Source: Elusimicrobiota bacterium
GTDB lineage: Bacteria; Elusimicrobiota; Elusimicrobia; UBA1565; UBA9628
NCBI GenBank assembly: GCA_023249675.1
Contig: JAHFCE010000009.1
Span: 1-64,000 of the forward strand
Direction: 5' to 3'
DNA: 64,000 nt
Position 1 is the first letter of the stretch. Each line of letters starts with the position of its first letter. This document shows positions 1 through 8,911 of this stretch, in pieces. A program made the translations under genes and the position numbers. The notes beneath the pieces are model-generated. The model was not told the origin of the DNA. It was given only the letters and a program-made list of their open reading frames with translations, and ran no database searches.

Positions 1-1
1 G

Positions 2-277
2 GAGGCGATGAAAAGCGGCCTGCCCCCGGTCTGCTACGCGACTGACGGCGTCACGGACCTGATCCAAGACGGCGTCAACGGCTATCTGATCGAGCCCGGC
101 GACCACCGCGCCTTGGCGGAGCGCGTGAGCGCTCTGCTCAAAGACAAGCCCGGGCGCAAGGCGATCGGCGCCGCCGCAGCCGCCCTCGGCCCTGAGTTCG
201 ACATCGACGGCATGGTGCGCGCGCAGGAAACCCTGTACGAACGCCTGCTCGCCCAGCGCCGCTCAAAATTGCTCTAA
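2..277 (+). CDS. Glycosyltransferase family 4, C-terminal fragment
   Basis: The reading frame is open from the left edge of the window, so only the C-terminal ~91 residues are present. The first residues read EAMKSGLPPV, matching the E-A-M-x-x-G-x-P-V donor-binding motif of GT-B fold GT4 enzymes, and VNGYLIEPGD is the usual downstream motif. GT4 enzymes transfer sugars from nucleotide-sugar donors, usually to lipid or polysaccharide acceptors; the acceptor cannot be told here. The gene ends 9 nt before the next start codon, so both may share a transcript. Confidence 0.8.
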   Translation, partial: EAMKSGLPPVCYATDGVTDLIQDGVNGYLIEPGDHRALAERVSALLKDKPGRKAIGAAAAALGPEFDIDGMVRAQETLYERLLAQRRSKLL

Positions 278-286
278 TGGGCGCGC

Positions 287-1789
287 GTGGACATCTCGCG
301 CCGTTCTTTCATCAAGTGGGTGATCGCCGGAGCCGCGTCGGCCTCGCCGTTCGGCTGCGCGCCGGCGGGCAAGGGTAAGCCGGCAGGCCCGCCCGCGGCC
401 GGCCTCGCCTCCGAGACCAAGCAGGTCTGCCATGACGTTCGCGACGGCCTGATGAAGGCCTTCCCGCCGCCTTCTCAATCCGTCGATGTCGTCATTCTCG
501 GCGGCGGCCCCTCCGGCCTCGCCGCGGCCGAGCGATGCTTCGGAACCGACTTCCTGCTTCTTGAAAAGGAACCCCACATGGGCGGCAACGCCTGGTCCGA
601 GTCCTGGAACGGCCTCGACTACTGCACAGGCTCCGCCTGGCTGTCCCTTGAAAATGACGAGGTCAAAGCGCTCTTCAAGCGCTGGAACCTCGAGCCGCCC
701 GTGATCAAAGGGAATGATTCCGCCCATTGGGATGGAAAGTGGATCAAAGATTTCTGGAACAGCGATCCGGATTATCCCAGCTACGCTCAGCTTCCATATC
801 CCAAATCCGTCTCGGACGATTTCCGCCGCTTCATCCGCGAGACCGCGAAACTCGACCGCGTCAAAGACGCTAACACGCTCGACAACGTCGCGTTCTCCGA
901 GCTCTTCGCGGGCTACGACCCGCGCGTCAAGCAGTACTGGGACTACTTCGGCCCCTCAAACTGGGGCGCGAAGACGCACGACACCTCCGCGCTGGTCGGC
1001 CTGCGCGCCGTCCACGAGTGGGCCCCCTGCGAGCGCCGCACATTCGAAGGCGGCCTCGGCATGGTCGCGCGCCGGCTCTTCGCGGGCTTCCCCGAGTCGC
1101 AGAAAAAGCGCTTCATCACGGGCGCCGCCGCCTTCGGCGTCCGCCGCGACGGCAAGCGCGTGAACGTCTCCTTCATGAAAGACGGCCGCCCCGAAACCGT
1201 CTCCGCAAAAGCCGTCGTCTTCTGCGTTCCGAAGTTCATCGCGCGCCACCTCCTCACCGACATCCCCGAGAACCAAGCCGCCGCGATGGCCAAGATGCGC
1301 TACGCTCCCTATCTCGTCTACAACTTCTGCTTCGACAAGGTCGTCTGGAACCTCAACTACGACAATTGGGCGATCGGCGCCAAACACTTCACCGATTTCA
1401 TTCCCGCCGACTGGGTCACACACGGCGACGGGGGGGACTTGGGCCGCAAGCAAATCATCACCGTGTACGCCCCGAAACCCGAAGCCGCGCGCGCCGATCT
1501 GCTCGATGACGAGGAAGTGCTCGGCGAGGCCCACGCGACCGCCAACGAGCTGTGCGGGGAATTCTTCCCGAGCTGGACGGACCACCTCAGCGAGGTCCGC
1601 GTCTACCGCCGCGGCCATCCGATGCCGATGTCGGCTCCCGGCTCCTTCACGCGCCTGCAGCCCGTCACGCAGCGGGACCTGCCGCCCATCTACTTCTCGC
1701 ACACAGACAATTCTGGTGCCGTCTCCGACATGTACGAGGCCGCCCTCGGCGCGATCAAGGCGGCGGCCAAAGCGTTGCGACACGTTTAG
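287..1789 (+). CDS. Exported FAD-dependent amine-oxidase-like oxidoreductase
   Basis: 500 residues from a GTG start. The N-terminus SRRSFIKWVIAG is a twin-arginine signal and is followed by FGC, a possible lipobox, so the protein is probably exported folded with its cofactor. The dinucleotide-binding motif VVILGGGPSGLAAAERC (about residues 67-83) and LLLEKE following it are typical of flavin amine oxidase/NAD(P)-binding Rossmann oxidoreductases. The C-terminal region (PPIYFSHTDNSGAVSDMYEAA) resembles the FAD-contacting end of this family. The substrate is unknown. Neighbours (glycosyltransferase, isocitrate dehydrogenase) give no clear pathway. Confidence 0.75.
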   Translation: MDISRRSFIKWVIAGAASASPFGCAPAGKGKPAGPPAAGLASETKQVCHDVRDGLMKAFPPPSQSVDVVILGGGPSGLAAAERCFGTDFLLLEKEPHMGGNAWSESWNGLDYCTGSAWLSLENDEVKALFKRWNLEPPVIKGNDSAHWDGKWIKDFWNSDPDYPSYAQLPYPKSVSDDFRRFIRETAKLDRVKDANTLDNVAFSELFAGYDPRVKQYWDYFGPSNWGAKTHDTSALVGLRAVHEWAPCERRTFEGGLGMVARRLFAGFPESQKKRFITGAAAFGVRRDGKRVNVSFMKDGRPETVSAKAVVFCVPKFIARHLLTDIPENQAAAMAKMRYAPYLVYNFCFDKVVWNLNYDNWAIGAKHFTDFIPADWVTHGDGGDLGRKQIITVYAPKPEAARADLLDDEEVLGEAHATANELCGEFFPSWTDHLSEVRVYRRGHPMPMSAPGSFTRLQPVTQRDLPPIYFSHTDNSGAVSDMYEAALGAIKAAAKALRHV

Positions 1790-1819
1790 ACTGATAGTCC
1801 GCCCCTCAGAGAGGAACTC

Positions 1820-3175
<1,356 letters not shown>

Positions 3176-3192
3176 TCCCCTGCCCGAAAGGC

Positions 3193-3198
3193 TAGAAT
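3193..3198 (+). promoter_or_regulatory. -10 element for a possibly leaderless GT2 gene
   Basis: TAGAAT lies exactly 6 nt before the GTG start at 3205, so transcription would start at or next to the start codon. A -35 match 18 nt upstream is poor (TTCCTA). No Shine-Dalgarno sequence is present in the gap. Confidence 0.4.
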
Positions 3199-3204
3199 GA
3201 GGCT

Positions 3205-4158
3205 GTGAGCGCCAAACCCTACCTGTCGGCCCTGATCCCCGTCTACAACGAAGAGGAGAACTTGCCCGCGTTGGGGGAGGAAGTCTCCGCGGCGCTCAAT
3301 GGAATCGGCAAGCCCTACGAGGTCATCCTCGTGGACGACGGCTCGAAGGACCGCTCTTTCGACGAAATCCTCAAGCTCGTCAAGACATACCCCGGCTTCA
3401 AGGCCGTCCGCCTCGGCCGCAACGCGGGCCAGACCGCCGCGATGCTGGCCGGCATCCAGCACGCCTCGGGCGAGCTGATCGTCTGCCTCGACGCCGACAT
3501 GCAGAACGACGCGCGCGATGTTCCCCAACTCCTCGCCAAGCTCGACGAAGGCTACGACTGCGTCAGCGGCTGGCGCAAGGAGCGCCAGGACCGCTTCCTC
3601 GACCGCAAGCTCCCATCCATGATCGCCAACGGGTTCATCTCGACTGTGACCGGCGTCAAGCTCCACGACTACGGCTGCACGCTCAAGCTCTACAAGGCGC
3701 AGTACTTAAAGCCCCTGCGCCTCTACGGCGAGATGCACCGCTTCGTGCCGGCGCTCGCCGGCTTCCTCGGCGCGAGGGTCGCCGAGGTGCCCGTCAACCA
3801 CCGCGCCCGCACGCGCGGCGTCTCGAAGTACGGCATCTCGCGCACCTTCAAAGTTCTGCTCGACCTGATGACCGTGAAGTTCATGGACTCCTACCTCGGC
3901 AAACCCATCTACCTGTTCGGCGGAGGGGGCGTCGCCATGGGCCTGCTCGGGATGGCCTTCATGCTCGACACGCTGTACAAGAAGCTCTACCTCGGCATCT
4001 TCGTCAAGGATCAGCCCCTTTTTCAAGTCGCCATTTTCTGCCTGCTCATCGGCTTCCAGATGGTGCTCATCGGCCTCCTGGCCGAGATCCTCGTGCGCAT
4101 CTACTACGACCTCAAGGATATGCGGCCGTACTTTGTCCGCGAAACCGCGGGGTTTTAG
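3205..4158 (+). CDS. GT2 glycosyltransferase, polyprenyl-phosphate sugar transferase type
   Basis: 317 residues, GTG start. The N-terminal GT-A domain has SALIPVYNEEENLP, VDDGSKDRS, GRNAGQTAAMLAG and the DADMQ metal-binding motif, as in DPM1/ArnC/GtrB-like enzymes that load a sugar onto a polyprenyl phosphate carrier. Two hydrophobic segments near residues 233-250 and 270-295 anchor it to the inner membrane, as in the GtrB/ArnC group. Sugar and downstream acceptor are unknown. DUF177-rpmF follows after 3 nt. The only promoter-like element is the -10 box directly before the start codon. Confidence 0.85.
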   Translation: MSAKPYLSALIPVYNEEENLPALGEEVSAALNGIGKPYEVILVDDGSKDRSFDEILKLVKTYPGFKAVRLGRNAGQTAAMLAGIQHASGELIVCLDADMQNDARDVPQLLAKLDEGYDCVSGWRKERQDRFLDRKLPSMIANGFISTVTGVKLHDYGCTLKLYKAQYLKPLRLYGEMHRFVPALAGFLGARVAEVPVNHRARTRGVSKYGISRTFKVLLDLMTVKFMDSYLGKPIYLFGGGGVAMGLLGMAFMLDTLYKKLYLGIFVKDQPLFQVAIFCLLIGFQMVLIGLLAEILVRIYYDLKDMRPYFVRETAGF

Positions 4159-4161
4159 AGC

Positions 4162-4662
4162 ATGAGCTCCGAGTTTCGCTTCCCGCTGACGGACGTGAAG
4201 GAAAACGGCCGCTTGGATGTAAACGCCAAGACCGCTCCAGAAACCTTTCCCGACGCCCTCAGCGAAGGGGCCTTGGTGGGGCCCGTCGCGCTCGAGGGGA
4301 CGATCCTCGCGGTGGACGACGAGGCCGCGTTCACGGGCACGGCCAAGGGCAAGTGGAGGTTTGAGTGCACGCGCTGCCTCAAGCCCCTGGAACAGACGTG
4401 GAGCGCTCCGATCGAAGTGATGGTGCCGATCGACGGCGGACCGATGGACCTCACCGATGAGGTCCGCCAGTCCATCGCGCTGGCCCAGCCGATGAAAATT
4501 ATTTGCAAACCCGACTGCAGAGGCCTCTGCGCGGTCTGCAAGAAGAATCGCAATGAGGTCAATTGCGGCCACCCCGAGATAGGCGCTGGAGACGGCGTCC
4601 CGGGCGGAGGATTCGCCGAGACGCGGCATCCCCGATTGACCCCGCGCCCGCAGAAAGGCTAA
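4162..4662 (+). CDS. yceD: DUF177/YceD family protein (23S rRNA accumulation)
   Basis: 166 residues. Members of this family (YceD; plant DUF177 proteins) are needed for normal 23S rRNA levels and sit upstream of rpmF in many bacteria, exactly as here. The typical cysteine pattern is present: CTRCL in the middle and CKPDCRGLCAVC near residues 113-124, which probably binds a metal. The C-terminal ~30 residues (GDGVPGGG onward) are an unusual tail, replacing the common ending just after the cysteine motif. The stop codon lies within the rpmF promoter. Confidence 0.85.
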   Translation: MSSEFRFPLTDVKENGRLDVNAKTAPETFPDALSEGALVGPVALEGTILAVDDEAAFTGTAKGKWRFECTRCLKPLEQTWSAPIEVMVPIDGGPMDLTDEVRQSIALAQPMKIICKPDCRGLCAVCKKNRNEVNCGHPEIGAGDGVPGGGFAETRHPRLTPRPQKG

Positions 4663-4665
4663 AAT
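4636..4665 (+). promoter_or_regulatory. Sigma70-type promoter of rpmF-plsX-fabG-acpP
   Basis: TTGACC (4636-4641), an 18-nt spacer, and TAAAAT (4660-4665) closely match the consensus. It overlaps the end of the DUF177 gene and leaves a ~23-nt leader with an AAGAGGAG ribosome binding site before rpmF. Confidence 0.65.
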
Positions 4666-4694
4666 GAGCCTTCTCCACAAATAAGAGGAGCATC

Positions 4695-4913
4695 ATGCCC
4701 AATCCGAAACGTAAACACACTCGTTCCCGCCGCGACAGCCGCCGCTCCGCCAACTGGAAGCTTGAGTCCGTGCCCCTGAGCAAGGATAAAGACGGCCGCT
4801 GGCACCGCCCGCACACGATCAGCGCCGATGGCTATTACAATGGCGTACTCGTGCGCCCGCCGAAGACGAAGAAAAAGGGCTCCCAGCCCGAAGGCGGCGA
4901 GGCGGGGACGTAG
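4695..4913 (+). CDS. rpmF: Ribosomal protein bL32
   Basis: 72 residues. Begins MPNPKRKHTRSRRDSRRS, the conserved basic N-terminus of L32, followed by the R-P-H-T-I and G-Y-Y-N-G core. A good AAGAGGAG site precedes the ATG. Zinc-binding cysteines found in some L32 proteins are absent, so this is a C-minus form. It is slightly longer than the usual ~60 residues because of a hydrophilic tail. It lies between yceD and plsX in the classical order. Confidence 0.93.
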   Translation: MPNPKRKHTRSRRDSRRSANWKLESVPLSKDKDGRWHRPHTISADGYYNGVLVRPPKTKKKGSQPEGGEAGT

Positions 4914-4935
4914 CAAGACTTTTGGCCGGCCTCGC

Positions 4936-5958
4936 GTGAGGGTCGCGCTCGACGCCGTCGGCGGCGACTTCGGACTGTCCCCCAACATCGAGGGGGCGAT
5001 CCAAGCTGCCAACGCCTTCGGCGTCGAGCTGCTTCTCGTGGGGCCCGCAGACAAAATCCGAGCGGAACTCTCCGCGCGCGGCGTCTCCGATAAAGATCCT
5101 CGCTACGAGGTTCTCGACGCCCCGGACTGCGTGGGTATGGAGGAGGAGCCCGCATCGGCCTGCCGAGCCAAGCCCAACGCGTCCATCATGATCGCGGCGA
5201 AGGCGGCCGCCGAAGGCAGAGCGGCGGGATTCGTGTCGGCGGGAAACTCGGGTGCGACCATGGTCGCGGCTCTCTTTCATTTTAAACGCCTGCCTGGCGT
5301 ACTGCGACCCGCGATCGCCTGCCCTGTTCCGACCCCCAAAGGCGTGACCCTGCTGCTCGATGCCGGCGCGAACGTGGACTGCAAACCGTGGCATCTCGTG
5401 CAGTTCGCGATGATGGGTACTTTACTCGCACGCCACGTGTACGGCGTCCCGGAACCGACCGTCGGCCTTCTTTCCATCGGAGAGGAAGAGGGCAAGGGCA
5501 ATGACCTGTCCAAGGAGGCCTTTCCGTTGCTTAGGAGCGCGGGAGTGAACTTCTTTGGCTGTGTCGAAGGGCGCGACGTGCCCGCAGGAAAAACCGACGT
5601 CGTTGTCTGCGACGGGTTCGTCGGCAACGTGCTGATCAAGACGATGGAAGGCACCGCGATGATCATGGTCGCGCAGCTCAAGACCGAACTGATGTCGTCC
5701 TGGCGATACCGCCTGCCCTTGCTTTTTTTGCGCGGGCCGTTTTCGCGTCTGAAGCGTAAAATGAGCTACGATGAGTACGGTGGCGCGCCCTTGGTCGGAG
5801 TCAACGGTGTGGCCATCGTCAGCCACGGTTCGTCCAACGCGCGCGCAATCGCCAACGCGATCCGCGTCGCGGCCAAGACCGCCGAGGCGGGCTTGCCGAA
5901 AGCATTCAAAGAGGTCGTGGCCCGGACGGCCGCGCCCGAGGAGAGAGTCCCGATATGA
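4936..5958 (+). CDS. plsX: Phosphate acyltransferase PlsX
   Basis: 340 residues, the usual family length, taking the GTG at 4936 so that the protein begins VRVALDAVGGD, the conserved PlsX start. PlsX makes acyl-phosphate from acyl-ACP for PlsY in phospholipid synthesis. Other motifs: FVSAGNSGA, ACPVPTPKG, LLDAGANVDC, LLSIGEEEGKG and VVCDGFVGNVLIKTMEG. An upstream in-frame ATG at 4828 lies inside rpmF and adds only Arg-rich residues, so it was not used. The stop overlaps fabG by 4 nt. Confidence 0.93.
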   Translation: MRVALDAVGGDFGLSPNIEGAIQAANAFGVELLLVGPADKIRAELSARGVSDKDPRYEVLDAPDCVGMEEEPASACRAKPNASIMIAAKAAAEGRAAGFVSAGNSGATMVAALFHFKRLPGVLRPAIACPVPTPKGVTLLLDAGANVDCKPWHLVQFAMMGTLLARHVYGVPEPTVGLLSIGEEEGKGNDLSKEAFPLLRSAGVNFFGCVEGRDVPAGKTDVVVCDGFVGNVLIKTMEGTAMIMVAQLKTELMSSWRYRLPLLFLRGPFSRLKRKMSYDEYGGAPLVGVNGVAIVSHGSSNARAIANAIRVAAKTAEAGLPKAFKEVVARTAAPEERVPI

Positions 5959-6704
5959 GCATTCGGCTCAAAGACAAGGTCGCGATCATCACCGGCTCCG
6001 CGCAGGGCATCGGCCTGACCACCGCCGAACTCTTCGCCGCCGAGGGAGCTCGGGTCGTCATCGTCGATGTCAACGCCGAACTTGCCGCCAAGTCAGCCGC
6101 AGCGCTCGCCGCCGGCGACGTCGCCAAGACGCTGGGCTTGGCTTGCGACGTGACCAAGTTCGACCAATGCGAGGCCGTCGTGAAAGCCGCGTTGGACAAA
6201 TTCGGCAAAATTGATATATTGGTCAACAACGCGGGGATCACCAAGGACAATCTGCTGATGCGGATGTCCGAAGTGGATTGGGACCTCGTGTTGAACGTAA
6301 ACTTGAAGGGGGCTTTCAACTTTATCAAGGCCAGCATACGGCCGATGATGAAGGCCCACTACGGGCGCATCGTGAACATCGCATCTGTCATCGGCCAAGA
6401 GGGCAACGCGGGACAGGCCAACTACGCGGCCTCGAAGGGCGGTCTGATTGCTTTGACAAAGTCCGTCGCACGGGAGTTCGCCTCCCGCAGCATCACGGCG
6501 AATGCGGTCGCACCCGGCTTCATCAAGACGCGAATGACGGAAGTCATCCCTGAGGAGATCAAAGCGAAGCTGATCGAGAAGATTCTTCTCGGACGGATGG
6601 GCGACCCGGCGGACGTCGCCCGGGCGGTTCTGTTTTTGTCGTCGGACGAATCCTCGTACATCACCGGCCACGTGCTGAACGTGAACGGTGGCGGGTACAT
6701 GTAA
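5955..6704 (+). CDS. fabG: 3-oxoacyl-[ACP] reductase
   Basis: 249 residues, full length. A classical short-chain dehydrogenase: GSAQGIGLTTAELF cofactor motif, NNAGIT, catalytic Ser in ASVIGQEG, and Y-x-x-x-K in ANYAASKGGLIALTKS. It reduces 3-oxoacyl-ACP with NADPH in fatty acid elongation. It overlaps plsX (ATGA) and is followed by acpP, which supports fabG over other SDR functions. fabH, fabD and fabF, usually next to it, are missing from this cluster. Confidence 0.92.
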   Translation: MSIRLKDKVAIITGSAQGIGLTTAELFAAEGARVVIVDVNAELAAKSAAALAAGDVAKTLGLACDVTKFDQCEAVVKAALDKFGKIDILVNNAGITKDNLLMRMSEVDWDLVLNVNLKGAFNFIKASIRPMMKAHYGRIVNIASVIGQEGNAGQANYAASKGGLIALTKSVAREFASRSITANAVAPGFIKTRMTEVIPEEIKAKLIEKILLGRMGDPADVARAVLFLSSDESSYITGHVLNVNGGGYM

Positions 6705-6728
6705 AAAAGACGTAAGGAGACAGACATC

Positions 6729-6974
6729 ATGGCTGATGCCAACATCGCGGACCGCGTGAAGCAGATCATCGTTGAGCAGCTCGGCGTGGACGCCGCTGAA
6801 GTCACCCCGACGGCTCATTTCGTCAACGACCTCGGCGCGGACTCGCTCGACACCGTCGAGCTCGTCATGGCGCTCGAGGAAGAGTTCGACACCGAGATTC
6901 CCGACGAGCAGGCCGAGAAGATCCAGACCGTCGGCCAGGCGATCGACTACATCTCGGCCCACGCCAAGAAGTAA
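6729..6974 (+). CDS. acpP: Acyl carrier protein
   Basis: 81 residues, acidic. The phosphopantetheine attachment Ser lies in [18 protein letters not shown], the ACP signature. It carries the growing acyl chain in fatty acid synthesis and supplies acyl-ACP to PlsX. A strong AAGGAGA site precedes the ATG. It is followed by rnc, as in many bacteria, though fabF is absent between them. Confidence 0.95.
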   Translation: MADANIADRVKQIIVEQLGVDAAEVTPTAHFVNDLGADSLDTVELVMALEEEFDTEIPDEQAEKIQTVGQAIDYISAHAKK

Positions 6975-6987
6975 GGGAAACACTCCG

Positions 6988-7662
6988 ATGCCTCGACCTC
7001 TCGAAGAGGTCGTCGGGTACCGGTTCAAGGACGCCGGTCTGCTCAAGCAGGCGATGTCGCACAAGTCGTTCGCCAGCGAAAGCGGATCCAGCGTCTATAA
7101 CGAGCGCTTGGAGTTCCTCGGCGACAGCGTGCTGGCGTCTGTCGTCGCTCACGCGGTCTACGCGGGCTATCCGGACGAGGCCGAGGGGAACCTCTCCAAG
7201 AAGAAGTCCCTGCTCGTTTCGCGATCAAGCCTCGCCGCCTGGGGCGAGGCTCTGGGCATCGGAGCCTATCTGCACCTCGGCGTCGGCGAAGAATCCACGG
7301 GTGGCCGGACAAGGCAAAGTCTGCTCGCCAACGCGGTGGAGGCCCTGATCGGGGCGATCTATCTCGATGGCGGCTACGAGGCGGCGGCCAGGTTCATCCG
7401 CGCATGGTACGCCGAACGACATGGAAGCCTGCTGGAAACGGACCACAAAAGCAGGCTGCAGGAAATACTGCAGAAGCGGCACAAATCGCCGCCGACGTAC
7501 GAGACGACGTCCTCAACGGGACCGGAGCACGACAAGGTCTTTGTGGTCTTAGTCCGCCTCGGAGAGCGCGAGCTCGGCCGCGGCGTCGGCAAGAGCAAGA
7601 AGGAAGCCGAGCAAGCGGCGGCCTGCGATGCCCTAGCCAAGATGGGTGGGAAGGAGGAATAA
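6988..7662 (+). CDS. rnc: Ribonuclease III
   Basis: 224 residues from the ATG at 6988; the longer upstream frame runs through acpP. The RNase III signature NERLEFLGDSVL and second metal site NAVEALIGAIYLDGG are present, followed by a C-terminal double-stranded-RNA-binding domain (DHKSRLQEILQK through KSKKEAEQAAACDALAKM). It cuts double-stranded RNA in rRNA maturation and mRNA control. Its last codons contain the GGAGGA ribosome binding site of the next gene. Confidence 0.95.
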   Translation: MPRPLEEVVGYRFKDAGLLKQAMSHKSFASESGSSVYNERLEFLGDSVLASVVAHAVYAGYPDEAEGNLSKKKSLLVSRSSLAAWGEALGIGAYLHLGVGEESTGGRTRQSLLANAVEALIGAIYLDGGYEAAARFIRAWYAERHGSLLETDHKSRLQEILQKRHKSPPTYETTSSTGPEHDKVFVVLVRLGERELGRGVGKSKKEAEQAAACDALAKMGGKEE

Positions 7663-7663
7663 A

Positions 7664-8911
7664 ATGATTTACGAGCTGACGGAACAGCAGGAAGAGATCA
7701 AGAACCTCGCGTGGCAGATCGCCGTCCGCGACATCAAGCCGGTCCGCGAGGCCCTCGATGAGCAGGAGAAGTTTCCCTGGGAAGTCGTCAAGAAGATGGC
7801 CGCCGCCGACCTCTACTCCGTCTACCTCCCCGAGGCGTACGGCGGCATGGGCGGAGGCTTGCTCGAGCAGGTGCTCGTTATCGAACAGCTCTCCCGCGCC
7901 TGCGGCGGCATCGCGCTCGCGTTCGCGGCTTCGGGCCTCGGCGTGCTCCCGATCCTGCTCCTCGGTACCCCCGAACAGCGTCAGCGCTTTATTCCCGATC
8001 TCGCCTCCGGCAAGAAGCTCGCGGCCTTCTCGATCACCGAGGCCAACGCCGGCTCCGACGCGACCGCCACGGAGTGCACCGCCAAGCTCGACGGCGACCA
8101 CTACGTCTTGAATGGCTCCAAGATTTTTGTCTCCAATGGCGAGGTCGCCGAGACCTACGTCGTGTTCGCGACCACCAACCGCGCCCGCGGCGCGCGCGGC
8201 GTCTCCGCCTTCGTCGTGGAGAAGGGAACCCCAGGCTTCGGCTTCGGCAAGAAAGAGCACAAGATGGGCATCCGCGCCAACCCGACCTACCAGCTCGACT
8301 TCCAGAACTGCCGCGTCCCCAAGAAAAACCTGCTCTACAGGGAAGGCTACGGCTTGTTCACAGCACAGACGACCTTCGACTGCTCGCGTCCCGGCGTGGC
8401 GTCGCAGGCCCTGGGCATCGCGCAAGGCGCGCTCGATGAGACGCTCGCCTACATCCGCCAGCGCCGCCAGTTCGGCCAGCCGATCTCGAGCTTCCAGGCG
8501 ATCCAGCACATGATGGCCAACTGCGCGACGCAAATCGAAATGAGCCGCGCGCTCCTGTACACCACCGCGAAGGCGATGGACAAGTACATGCTGCCCGTCT
8601 ATAAGAAGGCGATCGACGACAACGCCATCGTCTACGACGTCCTGCAGGCCGGCGACGGCAAGCGCTGGACCAAGGAATCGGCGATGTGCAAGCTCTCCTG
8701 CTCCGATACCGCGATGTTCGTCACCAACGAGTGCGTGCAGATGTGCGGCGGCATCGGCTACATGCGCGACTTCCCCGTCGAAAAGTACATGCGCGACGCG
8801 AAGATCACGCAGATCTATGAAGGCACCAACCAAATCCAGCGCAACGAGATCGCGGCGATGATGATCAAAGAGCTGGCCTCGGCCGCGAAAGTCGAAGCGG
8901 TCGTCGCCTAA
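7664..8911 (+). CDS. Acyl-CoA dehydrogenase
   Basis: 415 residues, ATG at 7664 after GGAGGAATAAA. FAD enzyme that makes the 2,3-double bond in acyl-CoA. Motifs: FSITEANAGSDA, KIFVSNG, the QALGIAQGALDE helix, CGGIGYMRDFPVEKYMRDAKITQ and the catalytic Glu in IYEGTNQIQRN. A ~35-residue stretch after RALLYTTAKAMD (around residues 300-340) is longer than in common short-chain enzymes. It lies behind rnc in the fatty acid cluster, but the electron acceptor ETF is not in the window, so whether it serves beta-oxidation or amino acid breakdown is open. Confidence 0.9.
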   Translation: MIYELTEQQEEIKNLAWQIAVRDIKPVREALDEQEKFPWEVVKKMAAADLYSVYLPEAYGGMGGGLLEQVLVIEQLSRACGGIALAFAASGLGVLPILLLGTPEQRQRFIPDLASGKKLAAFSITEANAGSDATATECTAKLDGDHYVLNGSKIFVSNGEVAETYVVFATTNRARGARGVSAFVVEKGTPGFGFGKKEHKMGIRANPTYQLDFQNCRVPKKNLLYREGYGLFTAQTTFDCSRPGVASQALGIAQGALDETLAYIRQRRQFGQPISSFQAIQHMMANCATQIEMSRALLYTTAKAMDKYMLPVYKKAIDDNAIVYDVLQAGDGKRWTKESAMCKLSCSDTAMFVTNECVQMCGGIGYMRDFPVEKYMRDAKITQIYEGTNQIQRNEIAAMMIKELASAAKVEAVVA

